Source: Cryptomeria japonica
Lineage: Eukaryota; Streptophyta; Pinopsida; Cupressales; Cupressaceae
Direction of reading: 5' to 3'
Length of the DNA: 64,000 nucleotides
Assembly: GCF_030272615.1 (NCBI RefSeq)
Contig: NC_081409.1
Span: forward strand, 647,564,468-647,628,467
Shown here piece after piece: positions 25,012-37,921 of the stretch. Within the stretch, counting starts at the first letter, position 1. Every line of letters starts with the position of its first letter. Under the pieces are notes generated by a model. The model was not told the DNA's origin. It searched no databases and worked only from the letters and a program-made list of their open reading frames with translations. Made by a program: the position numbers and the translations under genes.

Positions 25012-28000
25012 TCAGGCTTGAAACTGGTTAACATCAATGTCTGTTGGGATAGTGGAGTCAATTAAAGCTTTATCTAGGACTGCGCGATGCATAGGGGACA
25101 TTTTCAACAACTCAAGAATTGATATTTGTGCAGGTGTCTTTCCCAGATGATCTAGGAGATTATATTGACTCGCAGGAGTTGATTTGGGAGGAACTATAGG
25201 AGCTCCTTTCAGGACTATTTTAGACCGACGAGTGGTGACCGCGCAAGAAGGATCTTGTCCCTTTATTCTTATGGTGGAAACATACTCATTTGACGCTAAA
25301 AAACAATTGATGACATTGTTATAAACAGTATTTGCATAATTTGATGTTTGGGTAGAGTTTGAAGAAGATGCTTTACCCTTGTCATGATCAAGCAAAGGAG
25401 TTTTGAAAATTGTATGATCAATGTTAGAGGTCGCGTTGGGCAGGTCTACCTCAATTACTCCTTGATCTAAGAAGTCCTGAATCATATGTTTCAATTGAAA
25501 ACACAACACGGTTTTATGTCCTTTTGACCGATGGTATTCACAATATGCATTATCATTCCACCAATGCGGCTTTACCAATGGTTCTGCCTTGATATCTGGT
25601 AACTTGATAAACTTTGCTTGTATTAATTGTTTCATTACTAACTCAATAGGCTCTCCCAAAGGCATGAACTGTTGAGGAGGCCCATCCCTTGATCGGAAAG
25701 GTTTTCGTTGCTGGTTTTGTTGCTGACCTTGTTGTTGATTATATTGTTGAGTGTATTGTTGAGTATGTTGTTGGTATTGCGGCTGTTGAGTAACATTGCT
25801 TGCTGGTGTTTGATTTTGTTCCATAGTTGACATATTAGGAGCACTCAATTTCTTTATTGTGAACGGGGGTTGATTTGCATTCACCGCTCTTGCGTCAACA
25901 ACTCCATCATTAGTGACATTCTTATTTTTGTACCAAAATCTATTTCTGTCCATTGAATTGTTTGTGTTGTCACTGTCTTTGTTGAGCTTAATGATTCTCT
26001 TAGCTACAAGAGCAGTTTCAATGTTCATCCCTTTCTTAATGAGTTTTTCAATGGTACTGGGATTTTTCAATTTGAGTTCATACATCATTTCTGGGACCAA
26101 ATTTTGAATAAATAAGTTCACTTGTTATTCTTCAGGTATATCTAGGGAAGAATGACTATACAAGCTTCACCATCATTGCAAGAACGTCACTAATGGTTCA
26201 CCTTGCTTTTGCTTGGTATTGCATAAATTTGACATAGTCACTTCACTGTCAATGTTGAATGCGAAGTGAGATATAAACTTTTGAGCCAATTCCGACCAAG
26301 TCTTTATATTCCCTGGCAAATGCGAATACAAATCCATAGCTTGTCCCGTGAGACTTCGTGCAAATAAGTGCATTAAATATGTTTCCTCCTAACTAACTTC
26401 AATACATGCCTCGAAAAATGCTCTAATATGATCTTTTGGATTTCCATTCCCTTTATATTTCTCAAAATTAGGTGCCTCAAAATGCTTAGGGAAGGGAGGC
26501 ATGTACAAGCTCTTGTCAAATGGATTAGGACATAAATCCTGATCTCTGTACAACTTCTTTGTTCCTTTGGTTTCCAATGCGTCAACTTGTCATTGCAACT
26601 TCTCAAGCTATTGTGCAAATGTGTTAGGTAGTGAAGATTTTGGAAGTTCATCATTTACTCTTGGGTGTACCCTTTGTCGATACATCCTGTTTCCCATCGG
26701 TTGTTGATGCTCTGAAATTGCCGTCTTTGGTGTCTCTGGCATATAATGTTCTTGGTACACTTCTTGTTGCTGTGGTTGTGCCATGTCTTGATATTGACCT
26801 TGTTGCTGTGCTTCTTGTGGTGGAATCATCGTTTGTAACCTAGGTTGATATTGCAATTGAGGGTGTTGTTGATATTGCACAGATGTCAATTGCGGTTGTG
26901 AAGTATGATAACTTGTTTGTCTTGGCACATATTGAGGCACATGTTGTTGTTGATGCTAACGAATCAGAATTTGCTAACTTTCTGCCAATTGTTGTTGTCT
27001 TGATGTAAATCCCATCATTTGCAAAAAACTTTGTTTGGGAGGTTTTTGTTGTTTCTCCTTGAGATGTGGTATGACACTTGCATTGACTTGGTGTGTTGCT
27101 TGTCCAATCCATTATGGTGGTTGCAAGTTTGCATTAACTTGTAATGGTGCAGAAGGCGCTGCAACTTGTTGTTGAATGCGATATTGTTGTTGTTGTGCAT
27201 TGCTTGTTTGCACATTTGATTGTGCCTTTTGTGCATTCCCCAATTGTTGCAACATTTGTTGTTGGTGCAAACCACTATCTGTAGTTCTTTGTGTTGCCAT
27301 TATCAAAGGATCTGTCGCAATAGTTTGCATAACAGGTACTTGAGTATTTGGCAAATATATTGAACTTAATGGGACATAGGAACTTTTTTGCATTGTGGAA
27401 TTATTTTCGACATTGGTGAGATTAGGCATTCCAGTCATAAAGCTTTCTTGCATCTTAGATTTTGATTCAATTTTATGCATGCGAGGAACCACTTCTTGTT
27501 GAGGGACAGTTGTCAATATTTGTGTGGCCCTCATTTGATCTTATGTTACAAGTGTTGTAATAAATAACGGATTATTTATTGTTTCAAATGGTGACTTTTG
27601 AGGAATAGTCGTTGTCAATGCTTTTGAAGCACATTTGCTCATCAAGGTATGTTGAGTTTCTTATTGCACATTTTCTTCATTTGGATGTGGAGAGAAACTT
27701 AACAGCTCACCGCCTTGTTGTTTTTGCACATTGATTTGCTCACTTGAGGAGGTCACATTACTCATCATGTCAAGATATTTTTGTGGGAACATCTTAAAGA
27801 TCTTGTTCAAGAATTTATCCATCTTTTTCGTCAACTTTGGATCTTTAAGGAACATATCAAAATCATCCGAAGCATTAGAATCTGATGAAGAATCTGGTAA
27901 AATATTTGGATTTGTTTCCTGTTGAATGCCTTGATCTGAACCAAATCCTTGTGAAAGAGTTTGTTCCTCATATAATGTTTGAGTTTGAATGTCATGTTGT

Positions 28001-28266
28001 AGGTTTGGTTGATTTCAATCAAAAGGTGCATTTCCTCTTGGTGTTGGTGGAACACTTCCATATCCTAGTTTCATGGGTACAAACACTAGTTCATATAATG
28101 GAGGTGGTCCAAGTTGAACCATTACATAGGGTGGTAATGATGTTCTTGATGAACCTTCAATTTGTACTGTTTGACTAGTTTGAAACTGTGAGTTTGATAT
28201 GTTGTCAATAGGTTGATACGTCGGTTCACCCATCTTCTTAGATTTTGACCTTGTTTCAACATGCAT
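25012..28266 (-). pseudogene. Gag region of the Tat-type polyprotein, with a long Gln-rich N-terminal half
   Basis: Starts with ATG at 28266 (MHVETRSKSKKMGEP). The conserved capsid part lies around 26130-26550, with PFPKHFEAPNFEKYKG, HLFARSLTGQAMDLYSHLPG and WSELAQKFISHF typical of retrotransposon Gag. A zinc-knuckle-like segment (YCEYHRSKGHKTVLCF) is at about 25500-25560. Between 26600 and 27530 the sequence is dominated by Q with N, P and Y, and a second Q-rich block sits at about 25690-25800. These look like disordered, prion-like segments. At least eight in-frame TAG/TAA stops are present but no frameshift. Gag forms the particle that packages element RNA. Confidence 0.85.
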
Positions 28267-30126
28267 GTCACTTATGCAAATGCAATATTTTTGGAATTTT
28301 TCAAGGATAATATATGATATGCAACTAAATGCAAACTAAATAGATGAAAATGCAATCTATGGCAAGAATGCAACCTATGTTTTTGGTGTTTTTCAAGATT
28401 TTGACAAACTCATGAATGCAATTCTAAAAATGAAACCCTTAGGAAACTGAAATGATGTCTAGACCTCAAAGGACAAAAGGACCAAGTGACAAAAGGACAA
28501 AATGACAATGTCTCCCATATATGCTTGGATACTAAGCTAGGTTTGACCAAATGACAATGATGACAAAAAGACAAAAGTTTGATAAGGTCTAGACTTCCTA
28601 ACAATAACTTTAGGGTTTATCAAAGATTTGCAATTACTCAAGTATGACAGAACCTAGTTTTGACACTATATGCAAAGGGACAATTACTATGCAAATGACC
28701 CTAATATGATATGATAATGACCTAAGCTTAATGAAGAGACCTAGAGTATGCAAATGTGACCTAACGTTATGAGGAAAAAGATGCAAATGCAAATGTATGA
28801 CAATGTCAACCTAAGGCAAAACCTAAGGTTGAATTATGAAATGGTGTTACTCTAATGCAAGAGGACACATGCAAATGGATGACCCTTATTGATATGCAAA
28901 GGAGTATGACCTAGGTGAAACCTAACCTTGGTACTTAACAATGACTTTGCAAAATGCAAACCTAGGATGAACCTAATGTTGGACACACAATATGACACCT
29001 AAGTGAGGACCTAATAATGACATGCAAGGGGACACCTAAATGAGAACCTAATAAGGACATGCAAATGGACACCTAAATGAAATGGACCAAGTGGGATTCA
29101 AGGATGATGCTCTAAGACCTAAGTATGGACAATGGAGGACCTAAATCTAAGTGACATGAATGTTGAGACAAGATTTTGAAAAATGTTTGACAACCATGTT
29201 TGAAGGTGTTTTGAACTTTGTTGAATGAAATACTCTTGTGTTTAACCTTGTTTTGAATCAATTTGTCTTGTTTTTGAAATGAGACACAACTCAACTTTTG
29301 ACAAGTAAAGAAGACAAGATATTTTAACTTAGACTCAAGACAATCATGCTCATTCACACATTTCTTATGGTAGGTAAGGATAGTAGGTACTTGAGAGGTA
29401 GACTCATTATGAGATTCAAGGAGAACACATAGATGCTCGACCCCACGGGCTCCCCTCCATGACACTCACTTCTCAGGGCAGCCAAGCATCAGTCCCCATG
29501 GAAATCTCCCCATGGCGAACTTAGTATCTCTTCCAAGCATCCGGACTCCTCCTTCTCAAGCAACTAGAAGGATTTTTGGCCTCTAGATGCAAGGTGTTTA
29601 ATAAGGATTTCTGTTAAGCGATACTCCTTCGTGTCACACAAGCGTGATTGAGACATAGGCCCACCAAGATACCAAACAAATGTAGTCGCGCAAGAATGAT
29701 TTAGACCGTGAGGCCCTACTTAGATGCTGATATGAGAAAGAGTCCAAGGGTCATCACTTCCCAAGTAACTACAATTCCCACATAACCCTTCCTTCAAAGC
29801 TTTCGCCCATCAGGTATTTATTTATAGTGAGTTAGAATGCCAAGGTACTCTAGCTGTGCTCACTTTGGGTCGTTCCCTTCTCATGATTGCCACTTGCTTG
29901 CAAAAGAAAGCAAATGGTTGGGAAGGCAGGCCCTCTAAAGGTAACAAACAATCCAAAACATGAAAATGGTATCGAAGATCTAGATTTCTGATCACCCTAA
30001 GAAGGATGAGAGCATACTCTCCTACTCTAATGTCAAACTCGACAAGCAAAGTGAATGCATGTTCATTCCATCCTACTTAGCAAACATACTAGGTGCCTAA
30101 TTATGAATCACAAACACAAAGTTTGG
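28267..30126 (-). other. Leader region of the Tat-type element
   Basis: No coding similarity. 28450-29110 is rich in repeated GACCTAA and TGCAAATG phrases without a fixed period. 29400-30100 is less AT-rich and unlike the rest. The minus strand just before this region (TTGGTACCAACCAAAC at about 30115-30130) should hold the primer-binding site, but it matches no tRNA 3' end that I can name. Confidence 0.5.
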
Positions 30127-30575
30127 TTGGTACCAAGATATGTGGGACCCTTCGATCTGTTGAAGGTTATGAAACTAGTTGCTTATGGGTATAGGATCTA
30201 AGAATGGTGCTAGTGGAGCACATCCAAATTCTTGATCAGTGTAGTGTTAAGCTACATAGCAGAGATTTCACTCAGTATTAGGTCCAGTGGGACCAATATT
30301 CTGATGATAGTGCTACTTGGGAGGATGATACGATGATGGACTGTCATATTCCTCTTTTGATTTCTTAGAGTAGTATTTGCTTGATGCATGAGATACTTTG
30401 ATACTTTGATTTTTTATTTACATGTTGTAAATTTGGATAGTATGGGTGGTACTATTTCTATTATATTTGATTTGAGGCCACAATGTATGGTTAATGTTTA
30501 TGATATTGAGAAAGTATGTGCTTATTGATAGAATAATAAGACATCGGGATGATGACTCTTTTAAGAGGGGAAGGA
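30127..30575 (+). pseudogene. Second copy of the chromovirus integrase/chromodomain tail
   Basis: Opens abruptly at LVPRYVGPFDLLK, the integrase C-terminal module, and continues through the decayed chromodomain (VQWDQ, ATWEDD) to the polypurine tract at 30563-30575. It shares the stop after YGYRI, the frame break after it and the stop before VQWDQ with the 13552-14000 copy. Both therefore descend from one already dead ancestor. It lies inside the Tat-type element, in the opposite orientation, between the 5' LTR and the leader. Confidence 0.8.
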
Positions 30576-32035
30576 TGTCACGAACCCTATTTATCCATAA
30601 TTATTTAATTAGGAAAATAATGTTTATTTTTCGCAAATAAAATTGTAGATAGGAATTCAAAAATCATCAAAGCAATATAAACATTATCCTAGCTCAATCA
30701 CAAAACCAGATTGCAATGACAACAATCCTAAAAACATTCAATAGAAAACATGAAGACAAGATATTCAAAATGAAATTAAAGCAAACCAAATGTAGATATC
30801 TCCTCCATAATTCTCCATTGTCCTTCTTTCTCCTTCAAATTGCTTTGTTTGTGGATCTCACCTACAAGTGCATAAGTATGAGATGAAAGCAAGATTGACA
30901 AGACAACATAAGGATACTAGAAACGTGATTGATTGATCGATCGGGTGCATGATTGAAGAAATTCATCCAATTTATAGATAAATTGGAGAAAAGACAAGAT
31001 TAGCATGAAATTGATTCGAATGGAAATTCAAATCAAGAATAGCAAAATTATGACAAGTGTATGAAAAATTTCTATGCAAGGTGTTATGGCAATTTATGAC
31101 AATTTATGACAAATTGTTATGCAAGAATTATGACAAGAATTTGAAATAGAAATAGACATTTAGGAATTTAGGAGAAATTAGAAAATTAGGTGGATTAATT
31201 AATAATTTTTCATTCATTAATTAATTCACAAAAAGAGAGAGGAATTAATTAGCCAATTAATTAAATATTTAATTGTGACAAGAAGACTTAGGATAAATAA
31301 ATAAATTATTAATCCTAGAGGGAAAATGACAAACAAGATTTTATGAATAAATCATAAAACCTTAGAAGATGAATTAGAAATGCAAGGACGACATTTAGGT
31401 CTTGACAAAAGATAATTGATGTCGATTTGATCATGATTCTGATTAACAAAGGACCAATGCTGATAAATGATTTGATTGATAAATGCGCCAATTGACGAGG
31501 AACAATGACTAATTGATCCAAATTGATATGATTGAGAAGGACGACGATTGATGACAAATTGATCGCAAAATGACAAGATTGAAAATGACAACGATCGATG
31601 ACAAATCGATCGCAAAACAACAAGATTGAAAAAAATGACAACAATCGATGAGAAATCGATCACAAAATGACAAGATTGAAAATGACAACGATCGATGACA
31701 AATCGATCGCAAGATGACAAGATTGAAAATAGGACAAAACCCTAATTCTATCATCGATTAGGATTGATGATGTCAAAGTATGACAAATGAGCATGCACAT
31801 TGATGCGACAAGATAAGATCGACCAAAATCATGACTGAAGATTGTTATCGACAAGACCAAATTCGAAAGCGAGAAAAATGAAGAATGTAGAAGAAGGACT
31901 CAATGCTCGCAAATGATAAAGACCAAGTGCGCAACATGGAAGAAATGTTAATGCGACACAAAAACCCTAAAATAAGGCAATGCGTAAATGTTAAAGTATG
32001 ACTCTGCAAGCATTGACCATTTTTAGATGTCTACA
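30576..32035 (-). mobile_element. LTR-like segment, right (5' LTR of the Tat-type element)
   Basis: TG...CA ends as in the left copy, length 1460 bp against 1447. Differences from the left copy in the first 250 bp are about eight substitutions and one 3-bp indel. The internal 48-bp CGATCGATGAC repeat is complete here. Confidence 0.75.
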
Positions 32036-32676
32036 GAAATGAAGAAATGAAAATGGAAAATTTTAGAGGAATTAGATGATAATGTGAAAGAAATTCAAAT
32101 GCAAAGGAATGATTTATATTATTTTCTGTAAGTGCAATTGAATGATCGATATTATTTTGATTATTGAGGATTGCCATTGCTAATGAGAAATTGAGTGCAA
32201 CTGAATGCTGGAATAGGTGAACGCAGATGAAGGAGAGAACAAGGTTCAGGTAGAGTTGTCTTAGCTCATGGACTTCACTAGAATAAATGGAATCTCACAC
32301 ACCACTTTAGAATACTTATGCATGCATTTGATATATAATTGGAGTTTGTGATAGATTTAGACTTGAATTACATTAGTGATTGTGAACTATTGTTCTTTAT
32401 TGTTAAAAGAGATGTAAATTGTTAATGATTTTAAAACGAATATTGACCCTATGTTTATATGTTCTTTTTATGCAGATATGTATGAATGGGTGAAACAATA
32501 TATTAATTAGTTTACTAGTGTGTGTATATATATATTAATTATACGTTTATGTATGTATATGAGTTCGAATAATGATTCGATCATATACATGTATATACGT
32601 ATGTAATTATGATATATAAACACATATTTGTTTATTTATGAAATTTGATTATTTTTGCTGTGTGAAATTTCATTTG

Positions 32677-32748
<72 letters not shown>

Positions 32749-35475
32749 TGTATGTATGTATGTATGTATGATAATAACTAGTGATTTAATTAAATGGCAT
32801 ATTAACCGAATGGTGGCGGATTTTAAGTATTATGTTATAGGCAAGGTGGCGGTTTATTAATGCAAAGTAAATGTTAAATGAGGGAGGTCATTAGTAATAT
32901 CGACCACTCCCTATATTTATAGGGAGGGGTCGGTATTACCACCGATCACTCCTCCTCCTTTTACTTTCCTTATCGACCACGTTGCAGATTTAGTTTCCAT
33001 TGACCACGTCAACCAAGCTATGGACAATGCAGTATGTGGTGAAAGTTGTGGGTTACCAGCCCACATAAACCCACCGATGTTAATATCTTTGAACGACATG
33101 TGCAGTGTGGTCTCACACAAGAAGTTAATTTAATAAACTTTGCATGTTATATGGAAGTTGTTACTAGTAAATTCGACTTGGCATAAGACTTAAATGCCAC
33201 TATAATTTGGTACCGATTTGCAAGGAGTCTATAATAAATCTACCATGCGTCACACAGACTTGTAGTGTTTGAAATGTAGAAGAGAAAACCATTGGAGATT
33301 TGGGAGTATTATGACTAGTCGTAAAAGATTGGTGATGATCATCTCAGATTTAACGTCGATTTTCAAAGAATATATAGTAAGTAGAGAAGAGAGAGCTCAT
33401 GAGATGGAATAGTGTAGAGGGGAAAAGCGTTGGAATCTGGACATATTGCAGATAGATTTTGGAGAAGTTATCAGTGATCATAACAGACTTGGATCATATT
33501 TTAAAGGTAGGCTCTATTCTAGTAAGTTTTGTTGTAGAGATCTAAAAGATAAAAGGATGTTCTATTTTGTTCAGATTTATACAATAATCAAATGAAGGAA
33601 TTAGAATCATGATATTCAATTTCCTAATATGAAACCATTTTAAATTGCTTTAAAATACGTTCATGTAAATAAACATGAAATAATGAAATATTTTCTTGAG
33701 GTTTGTTGATAAACATAGTGTAACTCATAGAAATTAGATCACAAAATCCTCTAGAAACATAGCAAGGGAATAGAGAGAGTTTGTGCTTTATAAACTTTGA
33801 ATTTGAACCACAAAGAAGATGGAATATTAGGATAATGAATTATTAAATATTGAAGCTTATTTTGATTTCATGAAGAAAAGAGTTACACTCCCGAATTTGA
33901 TCCATGCATTAGAAGTTAAGATGATTATTGGGTATCTCATTTGAAAATCCATATAGATATGTGCATTATGAATTTTCATCATGTTAAATGTTGTTATGGA
34001 AAATTATTAAAATTAGTTGAATTCATAAATCATGAAAAACCACATATTAGTATCAAACTAAATATGTTATTCGAGAAAAGAGGTAGACAAAGCAAAAAAC
34101 ATGGAAAGATAGAGAACTTGGGCGATATAATGCAAGTTAATGAGTATGCTATTTAAATGTTTTGATAATTGAATAAAGGAATGCATACTCATTTTTTATT
34201 CAATTTTTATGTACAGATACATACATGTGTTACACCTTCTTATATTTAATTCTTGTCTTTGATTTACTTGAAAGATAGAAGCAGAAGATTGTTTTCTTTT
34301 CAGATTTATTTGTTGTCCACGAGAGATTGTTTTTTTGACAGTTTTTGCAACTAGTTGCAAACGAAAGATTGTTTTCTTCTATATCTATTTAACGAAAGAT
34401 TGTCTTCTTTAATATCGTATTTTTATCATGCGAAAAATAGGAAGTTAGAATTTAGGAAAGAAAGATTGTCTTTTATGTATTCATTATGATGAACATTAGG
34501 AATGCTAATTATGTTTGTGTTGTGGGGAAAGTTACCTTCCAGGATGGGTTCCGAATGTGGGTTATAGAGAGAGAGAGAGCGTTTCCTTTTTCCAAACTAT
34601 ATTTTATTGCTATGCATGACATTATACTCGGCCAAGTAACCAATTTACCATTCAAATAGATGGATTTATTTATTTATCCACTCAAACACATATTTGATTG
34701 ATCTTGTTTGTTTCTTAACGAAATTATAAAATTGAAAATGCATGTATCATTCTAGTAACGTGCCAGATTCCATCTTGTCTATCCAATTCGTTTTGCTAAG
34801 CAATTCGTGCAAGGTCAGGTATTCTTGATTGACCAGGAATTCCGGGGAAGTGTAAGCTTCAAGGTTGGGTGGAAAAAGCACCTGAATCTTGTTCTCGTCT
34901 TCATTCTAAAGATTGCATTGAAGATGGCTTGGATTGCAGATCAAAGGATGCATCTCATCCTTTACTTTGTATTCTTTTGTTATTGAACTTAAGGCATTTT
35001 GAAAAGCCTATGTATTGTATGATTGAGATACTACTTATATCGATTTATCGAATGAAGAATCTTTATCTTTTATAGAAATTTCATGTTTATTATGATATCA
35101 ATGGAATGATCAAATGAAGCTATGGAAGGAGAAGTGAAATGAAATAGACTTATTAAGGAATTATGAGTTTATTTAAGAACAAAGAGTATTTCGTTTTATT
35201 ATTGAAGTTAGAACGATTTACATCTTTACATAGATAAATTACTCTAATATGGATAGCTCTCACTCTCATAGACTGTCTTCATCTGGCTATCTATCATTCT
35301 TTCCCTCTTTCTAGATCTTTTTCTCTCCACCTCTCTCTCTCACCCCCTTTTTGCAATATGACTTGATTTTCTTAAATGAGAAATAGTATATTGTATATTC
35401 TACTAGATAAAGTTGAATTGCTTTCTAAATAGATAAATGCATTATTTTGGTTTGAAATAAGATAAATTTTTTTTT
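32036..35475. other. AT-rich non-coding sequence between the Tat element and the MADS-box upstream region
   Basis: No protein motif or mobile-element end was recognised in about 3.4 kb. The longest frame, 33941-34156, has no recognisable similarity. It includes the microsatellites listed separately. Confidence 0.5.
32680..32770. repeat. Compound (TA)n(TATG)n microsatellite
   Basis: About 20 TA units to 32720, followed by about 12 TATG units to 32770. Confidence 0.97.
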
Positions 35476-35815
35476 AAGGATTAGATTCAATCTTATAGAA
35501 TTGTTATATTTGATATTTTATAAAATCGATATAATTAATATTTTGTATGATTAAGGATTATATTTAGTCTTATGGAATTATTGTATTTGATATATTCATA
35601 TAATCATTAAAGATAAAATTTTGTATGGCAAGATTTAAATTCATTGTTATATAGAATTAATGTGTATGACATATTCATAAAACCATTATAGATAGAAGTT
35701 TGTATTATTAAGCATAAGATTCAATCTTATAGAGTTGTTATATTTGACAAATTCATATGTAAATTCTACAAATTAAAACTTTGTATAATTAAGGATTATA
35801 TGTAGTCTTTATCTA
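35476..35815. repeat. 79-bp degenerate minisatellite, 4 to 5 copies
   Basis: AAGGATTA-type starts at 35476, 35553, 35629, 35710 and 35791 give steps of 76 to 81 bp. Shared blocks are TCTTATAGAATT and ATTTTGTATGATT. Confidence 0.75.
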
Positions 35816-37525
35816 TCTCCCTAGCTCTTTCCTTATCCCTCTCTATATCTCTATATCACCCTATATCTATATCTCTCTCTCTCCCTCTCCCTATTTCTCT
35901 CTCCCCCCTCTCTACCTATATCTTCCTCTCTCCTTATTCTTTCTTTCCCTCCTCTACCTAATTCTCCCCCTCCCCTCACCTTCTATCTCTCCACATCACT
36001 CCCTTCATCACTCCCTCCCTTTCCCCCTATATATTTCTCTATCTCTACCTATCTCCCTTTCTCTTCCCATATATTTCTATCTCTCTCCATATCTATATTT
36101 TTTTTCTATCTATCTCTACATATTTATCTCTTCCATCTTTACCTATCCCTTTCTCCTCTCTCTTTATCTATTCCTCTCCTCCACTCTGTATCCCTCTCCT
36201 CTTTCATCTCCATCTCCATTTCTATCACTATCTTCTTCTCCATCTCTATCTTATTACCCATCTCTATCTCTAACTCTTTTTATCCCTATATCTCTTCTCT
36301 CTGCCTTTCTCCCTATTGCAAACATAGCATGAGCCTATTGGTAATGGAGCTTGATTGCATTTCTAATTCAAAGATCTTATTTTATTTATGTTTGGAACCC
36401 TAAAGTGGATGCATAGTTCATTTGAAGCTACAACTTCTCAACTAATACCTTAGTTGCACAAAAAACATCAATTGCTAAATGTCCTACTAATTGACCTCAT
36501 GTAATATACAAATGTATGTGATAAATAGACCAAATTTTTTCATAATAAACCTTCCACACCTCTTTTGTGTACCCATTACTAAATGACCTACCCTAGATCT
36601 TCATATATTCCCCTACCCTTTCTACCTATTTATATCACCATCTGTATATCTCTCTCTCCCTCTCCATCCCTCTTGCTCTAAATATTTTAGTCTATCTCTC
36701 CCTCTCCCCACTCTCTCCCTCCTCTACCTTTATCACTCCCCTTATCTCTCTCCCTCTCTATCTCCTCTATCTATCTTTCTTGATATCTCCCTCTCTTTCT
36801 CCCTCCCTATCCCCTTTCTATCTCTCTATCTCTATCTCTCTCTCTCCATTCCTCTTCCCATATAATTCTCTCTCTTTATCTTTCTCTTCGCATATATCTA
36901 CCTCTTCTCTTCATCTCTCTATCTCCTCTATTTCTCTCTCCCTCTTTCCCTCTCTATTTTTCTCTCTAATTCTCTATCTCTGTTTGTCTCTATCTCCTTC
37001 TCCTCCTCTCTATATCTTATTATATCTCCATTACTATATCTCTCTCTCTCTCTCTATCTTTTCATCTCCATCTTCCTCTATACCTATCTCTTCCTCTATA
37101 TCTCCCTATGTCTTTCTATCTCTATCTCTACCTCTATCTACCTATCTCTTTTATCTTTATCTCTCTTTCTCCCTCTATCTCTTTATCTATTCTTCTCCCC
37201 TTCCTCTCTTTCTCTATATTCATCAATATCTCTATCTTCCTCTCTCCCCCTTCATCTCTAGACACATCCCCCTCTCTCCATATCTATCTTTCTATGTTCC
37301 CATCTCTTTGTATGTCTATATATCTTTCTCTCTTTATCTCTTTTGATATAACTCACTACCTCTATTTTTATCTCTCTTTCCCCTCCTCTCTCATTTTCTC
37401 TTTTTCTATATATTTATCTCTCACCCCTCTCTATATCTCTATCTCTGTCTCTTCCTCACCTCTCCATATACCTCTTCTTTTCCATTTCCATATCCATCTC
37501 CATCTCCCCATATCCATCTCACTAG
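35816..37525 (+). repeat. Pyrimidine-rich (CT/TCTATC) megatract upstream of the MADS-box exon
   Basis: Two blocks, 35816-36315 and 36600-37525, are almost pure C and T with scattered A, built from variants of CTCTCTATCTC and TCCCTCTC. A 285-bp ordinary sequence separates them. The serine/leucine-rich open frames in 36780-37581 are artefacts. The tract ends about 120 bp before the duplicated promoter segment. GA/CT repeats near plant promoters can bind BBR/BPC-type GAGA factors. That such factors act here is inference. Confidence 0.9.
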
Positions 37526-37643
37526 ACCGAAGAGTTGAAACAATTGATAACACGACTTCAAACTTGTGCCATGCTTTATGACTTCCGTGACCGCCATAAA
37601 TTAGCTACGAACTATCCGTACGTTTTGTCGATAGTCGAAAATA

Positions 37644-37921
37644 ATAGATACCTTAACTAGTACAATTTTTAACTAGATACAAGTTGTTGGGAACTCCATC
37701 GGTGAAAGCCAGTCTTTAGCAAACCGGCGAAGATGTCTAACGGCAAAATTCACGCCGGGTACTGCACACAACTCTCAATTGTTGAATTAAGGTAGAACAG
37801 TACGATATACACCTTAAATATTCCGAACAAAAATACAAATATGGTGATTTTTGAGTGGTGGAGAGCTCCTGTTTGTGTGAAGACTCTTGGTTTTTTTTGC
37901 AGTCTGCAACTGCAAATCTGA
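37644..37921 (+). promoter_or_regulatory. Upstream copy of the duplicated MADS promoter/leader segment
   Basis: First of two tandem copies. Starts ATAGATACCTTAACTAG and ends CTGCAAATCTGA. It contains a short inverted repeat, CCGGCG and CGCCGG, about 26 bp apart, whose left arm is altered in the second copy. Confidence 0.8.

Larger units (their letters stand above)
13552..32035 (-). mobile_element. Tat-type Ty3/gypsy retrotransposon with chimeric terminal repeats
   Basis: The minus-strand order is 5' LTR (32035-30576), chromovirus tail insert, leader, Gag, protease, RT, RNase H, archaeal-type RNase H, integrase, antisense plant-mobile-domain gene, polypurine tract, 3' LTR (15447-14001). Two RNase H domains in tandem are the hallmark of the Tat lineage. 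Gag to integrase is one frame from 28266 to about 20785, interrupted only by stops of the CAG-to-TAG or CGA-to-TGA kind, with one single-base deletion near 20785. No target duplication is found at either set of borders. No convincing tRNA primer site follows the 5' LTR. Confidence 0.8.
30127..32035. repeat. Right copy of the ~1.9-kb direct repeat
   Basis: Matches 13552-15447 along its whole length. The left edge falls inside TTGGTACCAAG, and the right edge is the CA of ATGTCTACA at 32035. Confidence 0.85.

Noticed and set aside
36780-37581. Serine/leucine-rich open frames up to 188 codons
   Set aside because: Artefact of the pyrimidine tract. No stop codons are expected in C/T-only sequence.
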